Part shown: in pieces, positions 21,461-32,603 of the stretch | Layout of the letters: the number at the start of each line of letters is the position of its first letter | How positions within the stretch are numbered: the stretch's first letter is position 1 | The notes under the pieces: generated by a model | Told to the model about the DNA's origin: nothing | The model's database searches: none | The model's input: only the letters and a program-made list of their open reading frames with translations | Made by a program: the position numbers and the translations under genes | From: Sporobolomyces roseus | Lineage: Eukaryota > Basidiomycota > Microbotryomycetes > Sporidiobolales > Sporidiobolaceae | Direction: 5' to 3' | NCBI GenBank assembly: GCA_016617785.1 | Contig: JADILM010000001.1 | Location: 2,232,001-2,296,000 of the forward strand | DNA length: 64,000 nucleotides

Positions 21461-23127
21461 TTAAGACTGAGAGTTTTGTGCGGGTCTGCGAATCACAGGA
21501 TCAAACGCAGAACCAGGAACAGAGGACTTCGACGGCATCGGAAGCAGCAAATCGTCAAACAATTCCATCTGTCGGAACGCATGACGGGTAGATCAGTTCG
21601 TGTATCCCGATTGACAGACAGAGGATAGGCACAAACCCAGGGGTGAAGAAGTTTCGCTTGTTTCTGCCGAACTCCAATTGTCAGCGCCTTCGCCATTGAC
21701 GGGAGACTTTGAAGAAAGAGTCTACTGACGAATGAATCCTTCACGTTGAGTATATGTCGCTCCTGCGGAGAGCAGATAATGTCGTCAGCAACCAATAGCG
21801 TTCCCGGCGCTAGCAAGAAAAGATCGCTTGAGTAGCTTACTAATTTCTGAAGAGTCAGTGTGGTAACTCCTGCAATGGCATCGTCGACCAAGCATCCTAC
21901 GCTATCGTTCACCATGGCAGCACAGCTGATCTTGACGTTCCATCTCGATGGAGCCCCCTCGAGCTTTTTCCACACGTCTAGAGTTACTCTGCTAAGGAGC
22001 TCGTTCAACTCAATGAGGAGCCGCGAGACAGAGCGAATGATAGGGTTGCACTCGAATTCGCGAAGCATGCGCCGTCGAAGTAGGAACGTCGCGAACTTGT
22101 GATTGAGCTGAGCTGGAGTAGCCACGGCTTTCTCGACAATGCGCTGTTGGGTCGAGGAGACGAGGCTCACATCAGGAGGTTCCTACAAGTTTCATTATAT
22201 GAAAGGACTCGGAAGACTTACCGGTAGCTGAATGTGAGCTTTCGTCTGCCCAAGACGTATGGCGGTCAACAGTCTCGATCATCGAACAGTGTCAGGAAAC
22301 GCACGAGTAGCGACAAGACTTCGTCTCTATCTTTAGCCTACACGTAGAAAGATCTCAGTACTCGTGGGAGTAGCGAATCGGACAGAGGAAATGACACACA
22401 ATTCGGAACCAGTTGATCTTCCTTGACTCCGTCTCGAAACCTTCAATCAAAGTATAGATCACGGTGAGGATAGCTTGCGAGAACGTTGTATGAATTCCCC
22501 TCCATTCTGTGATCTCGTTCGCCAGATGATCCCACATCTGTTCTGAAACTTCCTCCATCAACAGTCCGAATTTGCGAATTTCTCTTCGACTAGGTGCATT
22601 ATCAGCAAAGGTTACCGCGATTGCAGCAAGGTCGTCCAAACGATGATTGAATCCCGAGTACGTGGCGAGGCGCTTGTCGATAGTGTCTGGAACAGAGGTG
22701 TCGAAAAGTTGAGAGCGCTGGATCACTGGTGAGCGGCCAGTCCATCCGTAGTCCATGTCGAGCGCAGCGACTCTGGAAAATGAGGATTCGCGTCAGCTGA
22801 ATGTGAAGAAGCGAGAAGTTAAGAGAGAGAAGATAGGAGAGTAGTAGCAAAAAGTAAAACCGGTTACAGACCGTTTGTCTCCTATCTCCCGCACCCACCC
22901 CCATTCGCAGCTATCAACTCTTGTGTGGTTTTGAATAGACACTTTACATCATCCGTCTCAGTCTCTCCTCTGCAGCGCCGTCGTGAAAGGGAAGTTTCTG
23001 ACTCGTTCGCTTTTTCTAGTCTCGAAATTCCCAGCCTCGGAGAGCCAGCCTCAAGTTTTTTTTCTCGCTTTTTTTTTCTCGCGTCTCGCAAGTGGTCTGG
23101 AATTTCGAGACTACGCTTTTTCGACAT
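21461..23127 (-). CDS. Hypothetical protein, orphan by eye
   Basis: Multi-exon gene that I do not recognise. The 3' end is well supported: successive short exons read LQKL, ERHILNVKDSF, KQAKLLHPW and MELFDDLLLPMPSKSSVPG, joined by clean GT-AG introns, and stop at 21461-21463. The long central exons contain the segments FGLLMEEVSEQMWDHLANEI, ILTVIYTLIEGFETESRKI, RIVEKAVATPAQLNHKFATF and RVTLDVWKKLEGAPSRWNVK, probably helical. The 5' end is tentative. An ATG at 23127 opens a lysine-rich exon (KKKREKK) that can be joined in phase, with a GTGCGG donor, to the exon containing VAALDMDYGWTG. If that is wrong, the start is the ATG at 22756. It is divergent from the carboxylase gene. There is no Zn cluster and no clear membrane segment. 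Confidence 0.55.
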
Positions 23128-23350
23128 TTTCCGAATTTTTCCACCGAGTCGGTCAGTCCATCACTCACAGCGCTTCTCAAATTGTTTCCGTCTCAACGAG
23201 GAAACGTTATGGGAGAGAGAAAAGAGCAAGAAAAGAGAGAAGAGAAAATGTCCTTGTCGGCGTCCCGCTTGCAATGCTCTCGTTCCTCCTTTCCCTCCTC
23301 TCTCTCTCTCTTCTCTCACTACTTCGCCTTACCAACTAAGCTAGCAAAAT

Positions 23351-26300
23351 ATGCGCCGTATCGCTACCACATCTCGCACTACTCTCAACAGAGCCTCAAG
23401 AGCCAATTTGGCTCGCTCAACTTCAAGAGTTTCATCTTCGGGAGTTTCAAACTCCACTACAACACCTCGAAATGCTGTGGGATATCGCTCGTTAGCTAGT
23501 AAGTAGTATAAATCGTGGTATGAGCTTGACCCGACTGATCCAGGCTCGTTCGGAGAACAGCAATCGCAAATCCCCACATGCCCGCTTCTTCTTCTCCTTC
23601 TGCCTCCTCCCTCCCTCGCAAACCGTTATTCTCGAAAATCTTGATCGCAAACAGGTGAGATCAATCTCGGTAATACACGAGCGGCTTGGACTGACAAGCG
23701 TTTCGAGAGAGATTTTAGAGGTGAAATCGCAGTGAGGATTATCAGGACATGCAAGAAACTAGGTATCAAGACGGTAGCAGTCTTCTCGGAAGCTGATAGG
23801 AATGCTATGCACGTCAAAATGGTATGTTCGCCTTTTCGCAGATTTTCTCCAACCCCCTTCGAACCTGTGAAGAAGCGTTGAGGTCGTCCAGTCCCTTACT
23901 CCTACTCACGACTGTAGAACGCACAACTTGGATAGGCGGCTGACGAATTCTCGAGTGTACACAGGCAGATGAAGCTTACCTCCTCGGTCCAGCACCTTCG
24001 CACCTCTCCTATCTCAACATCCCCCGTCTTCTCGAAGTCTGCCATCAATCTGGAGCACAAGCAGTTCATCCTGGCTACGGGTTCATGTCTGAGAATGCAG
24101 ACTTTGCTCGACAGCTAGAGAAGGAGGGAATCGTCTTTATCGGACCAGGAGTCGAGGCTATCGTTTCGATGGGAAGTAAAGCGTGAGTCAAAGAACTTCG
24201 GCTTCGAGGCTACAGAGACTCCTTCTACCTTCGAAAGGTCAGCGAATGAGCTGAACGGACGATCGCTTTTCACCGTTTCACAGAGAATCGAAAGACGTTC
24301 GTTTGTATTTCGTCAACCTCGCTCCACCTTTCCCATAACTGACCTCCTCTCGAGCAATTTTAGATCATGAAAGCTGCCGACGTCCCATGTATTCCTGGAT
24401 GGCACCCTTCGACGACTGGCAATAATCCTACCGACCCCTCTGTCGATACTCAATCTACTTCTTTCCTCATCCTCGAGGCCGACAAGATTGGCTATCCCGT
24501 ACTCATCAAAGCTGTATCTGGCGGAGGAGGAAAAGGAATGAAGATCGTCGAGAACCGAGAAGAGTTCGAAAGTCAGCTCGAGAGTGCGAAACGAGAAGGG
24601 AGGAAAAGTTTCGGTGACGACACTGTGCTTCTCGAGAAATACGTCACGAAGCCTCGTCGTAAGTCCTCGTTTCTTCCCTGAAGTTCCCAGCTCGATTCAA
24701 CTAGACGTCCAGCTCGACTCATCTGACGAAGGAGATCCTGACTGACCCTTCATTGCTCTTCCCTCTCGTTCTCTCTTCGCTATCACCCCATCTGTTCTCT
24801 GCGCCGACAACAGACGTTGAAGTGCAGATCTTTTCGGATTCTCATGGCAATCATCTGTCTCTCTTTGAGTGAGTCCATCTCCTCTCAATTTCGCTCTTGA
24901 TAACTTGCTAACGAAGACCAATGATACCGCTAGACGTGACTGCTCCGTGCAACGTCGTCATCAGAAGGTCATCGAAGAAGCACCTGCGCCGAACCTTTCT
25001 TCAGAAGTGAGAGAAAAGCTCTACGAAACGGCGAGGAAAGCGGCGAGAGCGGTGGGATATAGAGGAGCTGGTACTGTTGGTGAGTCTCAATCAGAATCTC
25101 GAGTGCGCGACTTAGCCTAGCGAGCGTACTAAACTGACTGAAAACGACGTTCTCTCCTTACGCAGAATTCGTTCTGAACGCCGACAGACCTGAAGAGTTC
25201 TTCTTCCTCGAAGTCAACACTCGATTACAGGTGAGATGCCTCTTCAATCGACTCTACGCGAGCTGAATGAGCAGTCAACTGACTCTGCACGACTCAACTC
25301 GGTCCAATCTAGGTCGAACATCCCGTAACCGAAGCTATCACAGGCGTCGACCTCGTAGAATGGCAGCTAGAAGTCGCAGCTGGAAACCCTATCCCTCTCA
25401 AGCAAGAAGAGATCACTTGCACTGGTCACGCTTTCGAAGTGCGAGTATACGCAGAGAATCCTCGCAAGTGAGTTCAGGAGTTTCGAAAGACGCTTGTCAG
25501 AGCCGGAATATCGAGCTCTATACTGACACTCGACTTGTTACTCGTCTCACAGCAATTTCTTACCTGATACTGGAACGTTGCTTCACGTCAAGACGCCGAA
25601 AGAATCTGAGTACGTTCGATTAGAAACCGGATTCGAAGCTGGAGACGAGATCAGTGTAAGTCTGCCCCTTCTCTAGTACTCAAGCATGTACCTCACTGAC
25701 CCGCTTCGACCTTCAGGTCTTCTATGATCCACTCATTGCGAAGCTCATCGTTCACGGTCCGAATCGGCGAGAAGCTCTCAAACGGTTGACGAAAGCACTC
25801 GGAGAGTATCAGATCGTCGGACCATCAACAAACCTCGAGTTCTTGTCGAAACTTGCTGCGAACGAGGCCTTCGCTGACGAAGACCTCGATACTGGGTTCA
25901 TTCCCGTAAGTTCTGCATCGCCTCTACCATAGTTGCCTGCAAGGAGGTTGAGCTAACCTGCAATCGGATATATAGCGCCATTACGACTCACTGTTCCCAC
26001 CTCTTCCCGAACCATCTTCTTCAACTCTCGCTTCCACCGCTCTCTTCCTCGCCAACCGAGAAATCTCTCACTTCACTTCCCTCAACCCGAGCTGTCCCTG
26101 GACATCACCTCGACTCGCAGGCTTCCGTCTGGGCGAAGGAGAAGGGAATCGCTACCGTCGATCGTATGAGACTGGACAAGGCAAACTGAGTGTCAGTCCT
26201 GCGAAAGAAGGAGGATCTCAAGCTGGATTCGACGTTACCTTTGAGCCCTCTGCTTCATCTTCATCAGCCTCAACCGAAACAGTCACGCTTTTCGGCGCTC

Positions 26301-26875
26301 AACCTACGTTCTCCTCGTCAACTGGAACTTCCGCTACCGTTTCGACTCTACTTTCGAACCAACTCTCGCGAGTCGACCTCGTATCGTCTACTCCCTCGAC
26401 TGCTCAAATCCTCGAGTCCGGTGTCGCAGAGAATATTCATGCGTTCAACGAAGCTGAATCTTACGCGGGAACGATCGAAGTGAAACAACCGAGTTGGATG
26501 AAGAATGTAGGAAGCAAGAAAGGAGGATTGGCTGGAGGAAAGGCAGGTGGAGCGAGAGCACCCATGCCGAGTAAGATCGTCGAGGTCAAAGTCAAGGTGG
26601 GTGATCGAGTCGAAGCGGGTCAACAGCTAGTGATTGTCGAAGCGATGAAGATGGTAAGTTTCTACTCCCTCATCTTGACGGCATAGTCGACTGCGACATA
26701 TCACCACCTGATACTGACGACTGCTTTGTCTTTGTATTGTTTGTAGGAGCACGTTCTCAAGGCTCCCAAGGCGGGTATTGTCGAGAAAGTGACGGCGAAA
26801 GAAGGAGATTTGGTCAAGGAGGGTCAATTGCTTGTAGTTTTCGAAGCGGAAGAAGGAGAAGTATCGTCGGCGTAA
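23351..26875 (+). CDS. Mitochondrial biotin-dependent carboxylase alpha, probably MCC
   Basis: Biotin carboxylase plus biotin carboxyl carrier subunit, most likely 3-methylcrotonyl-CoA carboxylase of leucine breakdown in the mitochondrial matrix. The N-terminus [20 protein letters not shown] is a typical Arg/Ser-rich presequence. Exons then give KILIANR joined to [37 protein letters not shown], the ATP-grasp loop [60 protein letters not shown] and VRVYAENP. The C-terminus carries the biotinyl motif VEAMKM split by an intron from [11 protein letters not shown] 13-nt exon at 24284-24296 is needed to read [15 protein letters not shown] across the join. The stop is at 26873-26875. A propionyl-CoA carboxylase alpha subunit is the main alternative. 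The partner beta subunit is not in this window. Confidence 0.88.
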
Positions 26876-27056
26876 TTGTCCAATGTAACACTGATTCTTG
26901 CAAGTCGATCTTCGAGTCTGTTAGAGCGAGAGTGAAGAGAGAAAGGACTTAAGGAAGCCCCTTTTCGATTTTTGTACTTGAAAGAAATTTCGCAAGTCCA
27001 AGGTTTCTCCCTTGCGCTCCACCTAACTACGACTGTTCGACAGTATTCGCCATTAG

Positions 27057-30048
27057 GCTACTCCTTGCACGTTCGCGCCCCCTTGGGCTCGTTCTCCCTT
27101 CAAGCTCTCCTTCTCCTCTCATCTCTTCATCTCGACTCCGCCTAACTCTCTCAGCACCACCAGCGCAACTTCGACCTTACTCTACGAACAATAAGAAGTA
27201 CTTCTTGGATCAAGACGAACCAGAAGATTGTTACTATCCTTGGACAGGCTGTCAGTCTCTTCTCTTCTTTCAACTCTTCTTCACATTACTCATCCCGACC
27301 TCTGATCCCGACAGTGACCGCGTTCAGAGCTGCACACAAGACAGAAAGATCCAAGCAAAGTTACTCTCTCAACAACCTCATCCTCGCTCGACTTCATTCC
27401 CTCCCTATCCGAAATCAAGACGGCTCTCTCTCAGTTTACTACCCTTCGGAATCCGACAGAGGAGTTCGAGGCAGCTTCCTACTCTCTCACTCACAAGTCA
27501 TCAACATACAGAATTCGATGGTGAATCAGGGAAAGATACCTCGAGCGGAAATCGAACAGGCTTGGGAAGCTGCTCAACGTCCAGTAGTCAGGAAGAAGAA
27601 CATGAGAAGTGGGTTGCAAGAATTACGATTGAAGGATAGAGTGGATATACAGGGATTCGCTAGGCGGGAAGTTGAGAAGAAAGATGTAAAAGGTGAACCC
27701 GGAAACGAGGAAGGGGTCTGGAAACCTACCCCTTTCGAAGGCTCATTACCCGATGCTCTCATGAGCTGGTCTAGCAGTATGTTGCATCGTTCTCTCCTAT
27801 ACTGTGATGACAGTCGCTGATCGGTTGCTTGGATTCGAACAGTTCAAACAGTTTGCAGAAAGCGTAAACTCGATTACCCTCGTGACTTCCTTCGTCGACT
27901 TCTCCGCCAGGCTGGAATCACCAACGGACTCGTCATCATCAAGGCAGCGCCTACGCAAGGAGCGAAGAAGCAGGGGAATGGGGAAGTCGCCATCTTCTTC
28001 CCCTGGACACTCGTCAAGAAGGTCTTCCAACAATTCGGTTTAACCCCGGAGACCCTATCGAAGGAGGACGGAGCGACACAAACGCCTGCTACAACGAGAC
28101 GTGGCGTCGAGAAGTTCATCGCTCACGGGTTGGTCGAGTCGGAGAGGACTTTGTCCTTTTTCGGACAACCTCTTCGAAAGATGAGTCCTTCGCTGGGAAG
28201 TCGACTGAGACATGCAGCATCTGGAGAACCTGTGAAGAAGGAAGTCGTCGGAGAGCAGCGCTTTACAGCTTGGAGTAGCAGTAAGTCTTTCAGTTCATCT
28301 CGTTCGGAACGCCCTCCTGACGATTGCCTTGAAACAGTTCGAACCGCTCACCATCGATATCTCCGCTTCAACATCTTACTTCCAGATGATCCCACTCTCC
28401 CTCGGCGAACGTCCCTCGCCGCTCTCGACCATCTTTTCGACACTTCTCCCGGAAACACGCTGCTTATGGTGGAAGCGAATGATGCTCGGAACAGCAAGGC
28501 AACGTCACCCGCCAGAGATCTCTACCTCCCTTACGACCGAGTTGTCCAAACTCTCCGAGATCAAGGCGTTCTGGCGGACGAGACGAGTTCGAAGAAACTC
28601 AAAGCGAAACTCGGAACTGAACTTCGAACCGTGTCGATCGAAGAACTTCGGGACGCTCAACCGATCAAGGTCAGCTGTCTCACCCAATTCCAGAATCGGA
28701 TGAAGGACTGTCAGAAACCTGAGGAATGGAAAGCTTCGATGCCTTGGTTGGAAGATCCTGTTCAACCATCGGCAGTCGAGTCGAAAGAGCCTTCAAAGGG
28801 AACGAAACGAACAGTGACCGCTGTCGAACGGACAATGGGACAACTTCTCACTCCCGCCCCTTCCCTCGAATCAACTCCCGAACCTACTCCTCCGCCTCTC
28901 AAACGAGTCAAGAGCTCCGGTATCGTTCAAACCGTTTCGAAGCTCTCCCTCACTTCTGCACCTTCTACACCTCTCGCTTCTCCTACAGTCGCCTCACCTG
29001 CACCTTCGGCCCTCACCCCCTCATCGAATGATCCGAATGCCGACATATCAGATGCAAAGGTGGCCGCCTCGAAATCCTTTGAACTCGAGACTCTTCGACA
29101 CGTTTACGAGACGGCGACAAGAGAAGGTGGAGCGTCATTCCTCGCCTTGGACGTCGAGTTCTGGGAGAGAGATCACGAGGTGTTGACGGAGTTTGGTTGG
29201 AGTCTGGTCGAGTTCGTCAAACATCAGAATGGACAGGTTTCTGCGAAACGAGAGGATCAACATGCTGGTGCGTCTCTGCTTCCTCTCTGTGTATCTCGAC
29301 CCGTACTGAGAGATCTCGTTCGTGCAGTCATCAAGGAGAATCAACGATTCCGAAACGGTCGATTCTCTCCAGACGCTCGAGATGTGAGTCGAGCACAGGT
29401 CTCTCTACATCTCAAAGCTCGTGGTTCCGTCGACTGACGCTCTCTCTGTTTCAGCATTTCGATTTCGGACGAACTCTAACCCTTCCCTCTGGAGCACTCT
29501 TCTACCTCCTCCACGCACTCTTCTCGACCTTATCGACCACCCATCCTCTCTTCCTCATCTTCCATGACCCTCGAGGCGACATCAAAGCACTCACGAAACT
29601 AGGGTTCGACCCTCAAAAGGAGTTTGAGCGGGATCTCAAGCACTTCGGCAAGAAACGAGAAGGTGGAGGAATTTGGGTCGTCGATACTCAGCGAGTATTC
29701 GGAGGTTGGCTCGGTCGAAAAGGACAAATCGGATTGGAGAAAGCTTGTGTCGAGGTGAATGTGCCGACGAGAAGATTGCACAACGCTGGAAACGATGCTC
29801 ACTGTAAGTCTCTTGCGCTCGCTCGTCCTCAACGCAACGTCGGCGATATTGATCCCGTCGATTTTACAGACACACTCGCTCTCCTCGAAAAGTTAATGGA
29901 TCGATCTCTCCGACCTGCGGAAGATTCCGCTCTTATCCGCTTACTCGACGACAGGGCAGCTGCAGCTAAACGAGCCAAACTGCTGAATGCTGAGAAGCGG
30001 GAGAAGGAGAAGGAGACGGCTGAACAAGCAGCTCTCAAGCGGGGGTAG
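27057..30048 (+). CDS. Protein with C-terminal Gfd2-like DEDDh (RNase H-fold) domain
   Basis: One continuous splice chain. The C-terminal part has the pattern of DEDDh exonuclease-like domains of the yeast Gfd2/YDR514C type: FLALDVEFWERDHEVLTEFG with the D-x-E pair, LIFHDPRGDIKALTKLGF with the second acidic site, and LHNAGNDAH continuing after an intron into YTLALLEKL. A charged alanine-rich tail ends at the stop 30046-30048. Upstream parts include LPYDRVVQTLRDQGVL, a Pro/Ser/Thr-rich linker, and an N-terminal half with YYPWTG joined to LTAFRAAHKTERSKQ that I do not recognise. The start is unresolved. The open frame reaches back without an ATG to at least 27058. The first in-frame ATG is 27518. 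A start codon split by an intron (AT at 26884, G at 27057) would give an Arg/Ser-rich leader ending RPYST, like a mitochondrial presequence. Two merged genes remain possible. Confidence 0.6.
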
Positions 30049-30221
30049 ATGACATGGTGTTTATTCTCTGGAATCATTTCGCAATAATGTTGTTGTAGAA
30101 TAGATGTTACAAAAGAAACCACTCCAGGGCGCGTTGACCGCTCCACTACCCTTGAGACGCTTGAGAGTTGACTTCGAATAGGGTCAACATCGAAGGATCG
30201 CAAGTCGCTTCCTCTCACACC

Positions 30222-32282
30222 TCAAGGTGCCGTCCAAGTCTGCGAGTTCTGGATGAGCTTGTAGAAGAACCTGATCGTGCTGAGATGAGCATCGATGTGA
30301 ATCCTACCAGACGAAACGAAACGAGTCAGTCAGTCGAATAAAGCAAGAGTGAGTGATGAAACTGACTTCTCGTCGACAGTGTGAGGATTCTTCATAAGAT
30401 CCAATCGACCAGGAATGAATCGATAGATGTTCGATGTTGTGTTCCAGTACCATTTCGTGTCGGTGTTTGCTACACGACGAGATTAAGATGAGTGAGATTG
30501 TGGACAGAAATCGTTTCGAGCTTACCTATCATTCCGGAAGGTCCCACAATCGCATTGTCAAAGACGTGACGTCCCGTTCCAGCGATCAATTCCCAAGCAG
30601 GTCCTTCCGTCGGAGAGATAGGTGCGGGTTCGACGGCATCTAACGAGGTCAAGCGAACGACTCTTTCTTGGACCTCAGGATTGGTACCGAACGCATCGAG
30701 TGTCAAGTTGAAGGACGAGACGACAGGGGCTAGGACTTTGGCGGCATGGGAGAGAGTGGCGTTGACGGAGGAGAGAAAGTCGATTCGATAGTTGACACTC
30801 GCCGAAGCGGTTTCTGGAAGAGCGTTGCTACGGAGGAGGAAACGAGAGTCAGTCGATGCCTCGTCGCTCAACCAGTGTGCAATGGCTCACATCTTGATGC
30901 CTCCGTTGATCAGTGTCACGGACTGAGCCGTAGTGATGAAGGCTCGAACGAGAGGATGCTTCTTCGCAAGCATACGGCCTAACCGGCCCCAGCTTAGCGG
31001 CACTCGCACGAGGTATCGGAGAAGTCGATCGACGGTAGCGAATTGGGTAGCGCAGCTCAAGAAGGAAAGGAGGGGAGTTCCGAGGACAAGATTTGGTTTA
31101 GGAGCGTTTTCTTCGAGTGTCGTAACGAGCTTCGAAAGGATGCCAATCCCAGTGTTGACTCCATCAGGTACACTCGAATGTCCTCCGGGAGTATGCGTTT
31201 CAATCTTGAGATTCACGAAGCCCTTCTCGGCGACGGCGATTGCGAAGAACGTCTGATTGAAAGCATTGAAAACTCCAGAGATTCCTTCGTCGATGATGAA
31301 AGCGACTCCATTTCGACCGTATCGCTGTTCAAGGGCTCGAGCGAGTACCGGTGCCGACCTCTGTCCACCAATCTCTTCGTCGAACCCTGACGAAAGGATG
31401 ATTGAACGAGCTGGCTCGAACCCCTCCGATGCGAGCTGTTCGAAGGCTGCGAGGATGCCGAGAAGTGTGTTCTTGCAGTCAGTAGTACCGCGCGATGTGA
31501 TCCATCCGTCGACGTCTTGTGTTGCTGAGTACGGTCTGAGTGATTCGAGTCAGTCGATCGATCTCGATTTCGTTCGAATAGAAAACTCACGGGGAACTCC
31601 AGAGCTTGGCTGTCGCGTTGTTGACCGGCACAACGTCTTGATGAGCCATGAGTACGATAGGCTTGAGGTCCTCGTTACTCCCTTTGAACGTTACGAGAAG
31701 TCCATATTTTGCGACCTTTTCGACGGAAAGCTTCGAATGGACAAGTGGGAAAGCTCGTTCGAGGTAGTCGTGAAAAGTCTGGAAGACGTCGTAGCGCGGC
31801 TCTTGATGCGGGTCGATGTGCATGTTGTCGAAAGATTCGGTGGGCTACAGAACGAGCGGAATTATCAGTCGATGCGAGATGAGCGGAATCAGAAAGCTGA
31901 CTGACTATCCGCAACGCTCCTTGAAATCGTTCCAGCGCCATTGCGCTATACCGTATATCAGCTTGAGGATCCCAATTGGTTCCGACGTCCAAAGCTTCGA
32001 CTTGTGCTGGACATGATGCGAGATGCGAACCGGTGAAAGAAGCTGCGACGTCCGAAGGCAGAGAGGCTAGTTTTGATAGATCCGGTAAGCTGGAGGTAGG
32101 AGACGACGGAAGAGCGAAGTACGCTAAGAATGGTGCTGCGATGCAGAGAAGAATCGGAAGAGAGGAGCGACCTTTCGAGGGCGGTCGACTACCGAGTGAG
32201 GAGGGCGACGTCGCGGTTGTCACTGTACGAAGGAGATGGTTTCAGAGCAAAGTCGAAATGATGAAGAAGGTATTGACTTACT
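30222..32282 (-). CDS. M20 Gly-Xaa carboxypeptidase (carboxypeptidase S-like), paralogue 1
   Basis: Predicted zinc metallopeptidase, vacuolar or secretory, releasing C-terminal residues from short peptides. A signal anchor, LPILLCIAAPFLAYFALP, lies near the N-terminus. Metal and catalytic motifs of family M20 follow: VLMAHQDVVPV (H-x-D), RGTTDCKNTLLG, SSGFDEEIGGQRSA with the general-base Glu pair, and TPGGHSSVPDGVNTGIG. The C-terminus reads HIDAHLSTIRFFYKLIQNSQ and stops at 30222-30224. The start is unusual. The frame has no ATG before the membrane segment, but joining the A at 32282 to TG at 32221-32222 across a GTAAGT...ACAG intron makes an ATG, giving MTTATSPSSLG. The paralogue at 52651 needs the same. 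An alternative is the ATG at 32346 with an acceptor at 32189. There are several short introns. Confidence 0.88.
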
Positions 32283-32603
32283 TGTGATTCTCAGTCTCAA
32301 AGGAAGAGCGTCGATGGAAGAGGGAGAAGGAGAGCAGCGTCGTCATGCTGCTGATGATCCGAGAGTGAGTGTGGGGTGACAGCAAGATCGGAAACCCCGG
32401 CGCCGAAAAGATGGGAGAATAAGGTTGGGAGGCCTTTATGCGAGCTCTGCGATAAGAAGGTTTGGGAGCTCTTCTTCTCCCTCTCCCTCTCCTTCAGGTA
32501 GCGATAGAGATGCGGAATGAAGACTGTGTTGCCGAGGAGGAGGTATAAAAGCGATGGGATATCTACAGAAATGAACGGGATATAATGAGAGAAGAACGAG
32601 GCG

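Noticed and set aside
32189..32346. ATG at 32346 as the main start of carboxypeptidase 1
   Set aside because: With the canonical acceptor at 32222 it is out of frame. The second paralogue lacks such an ATG but shares the A|TG split, which I find more convincing.
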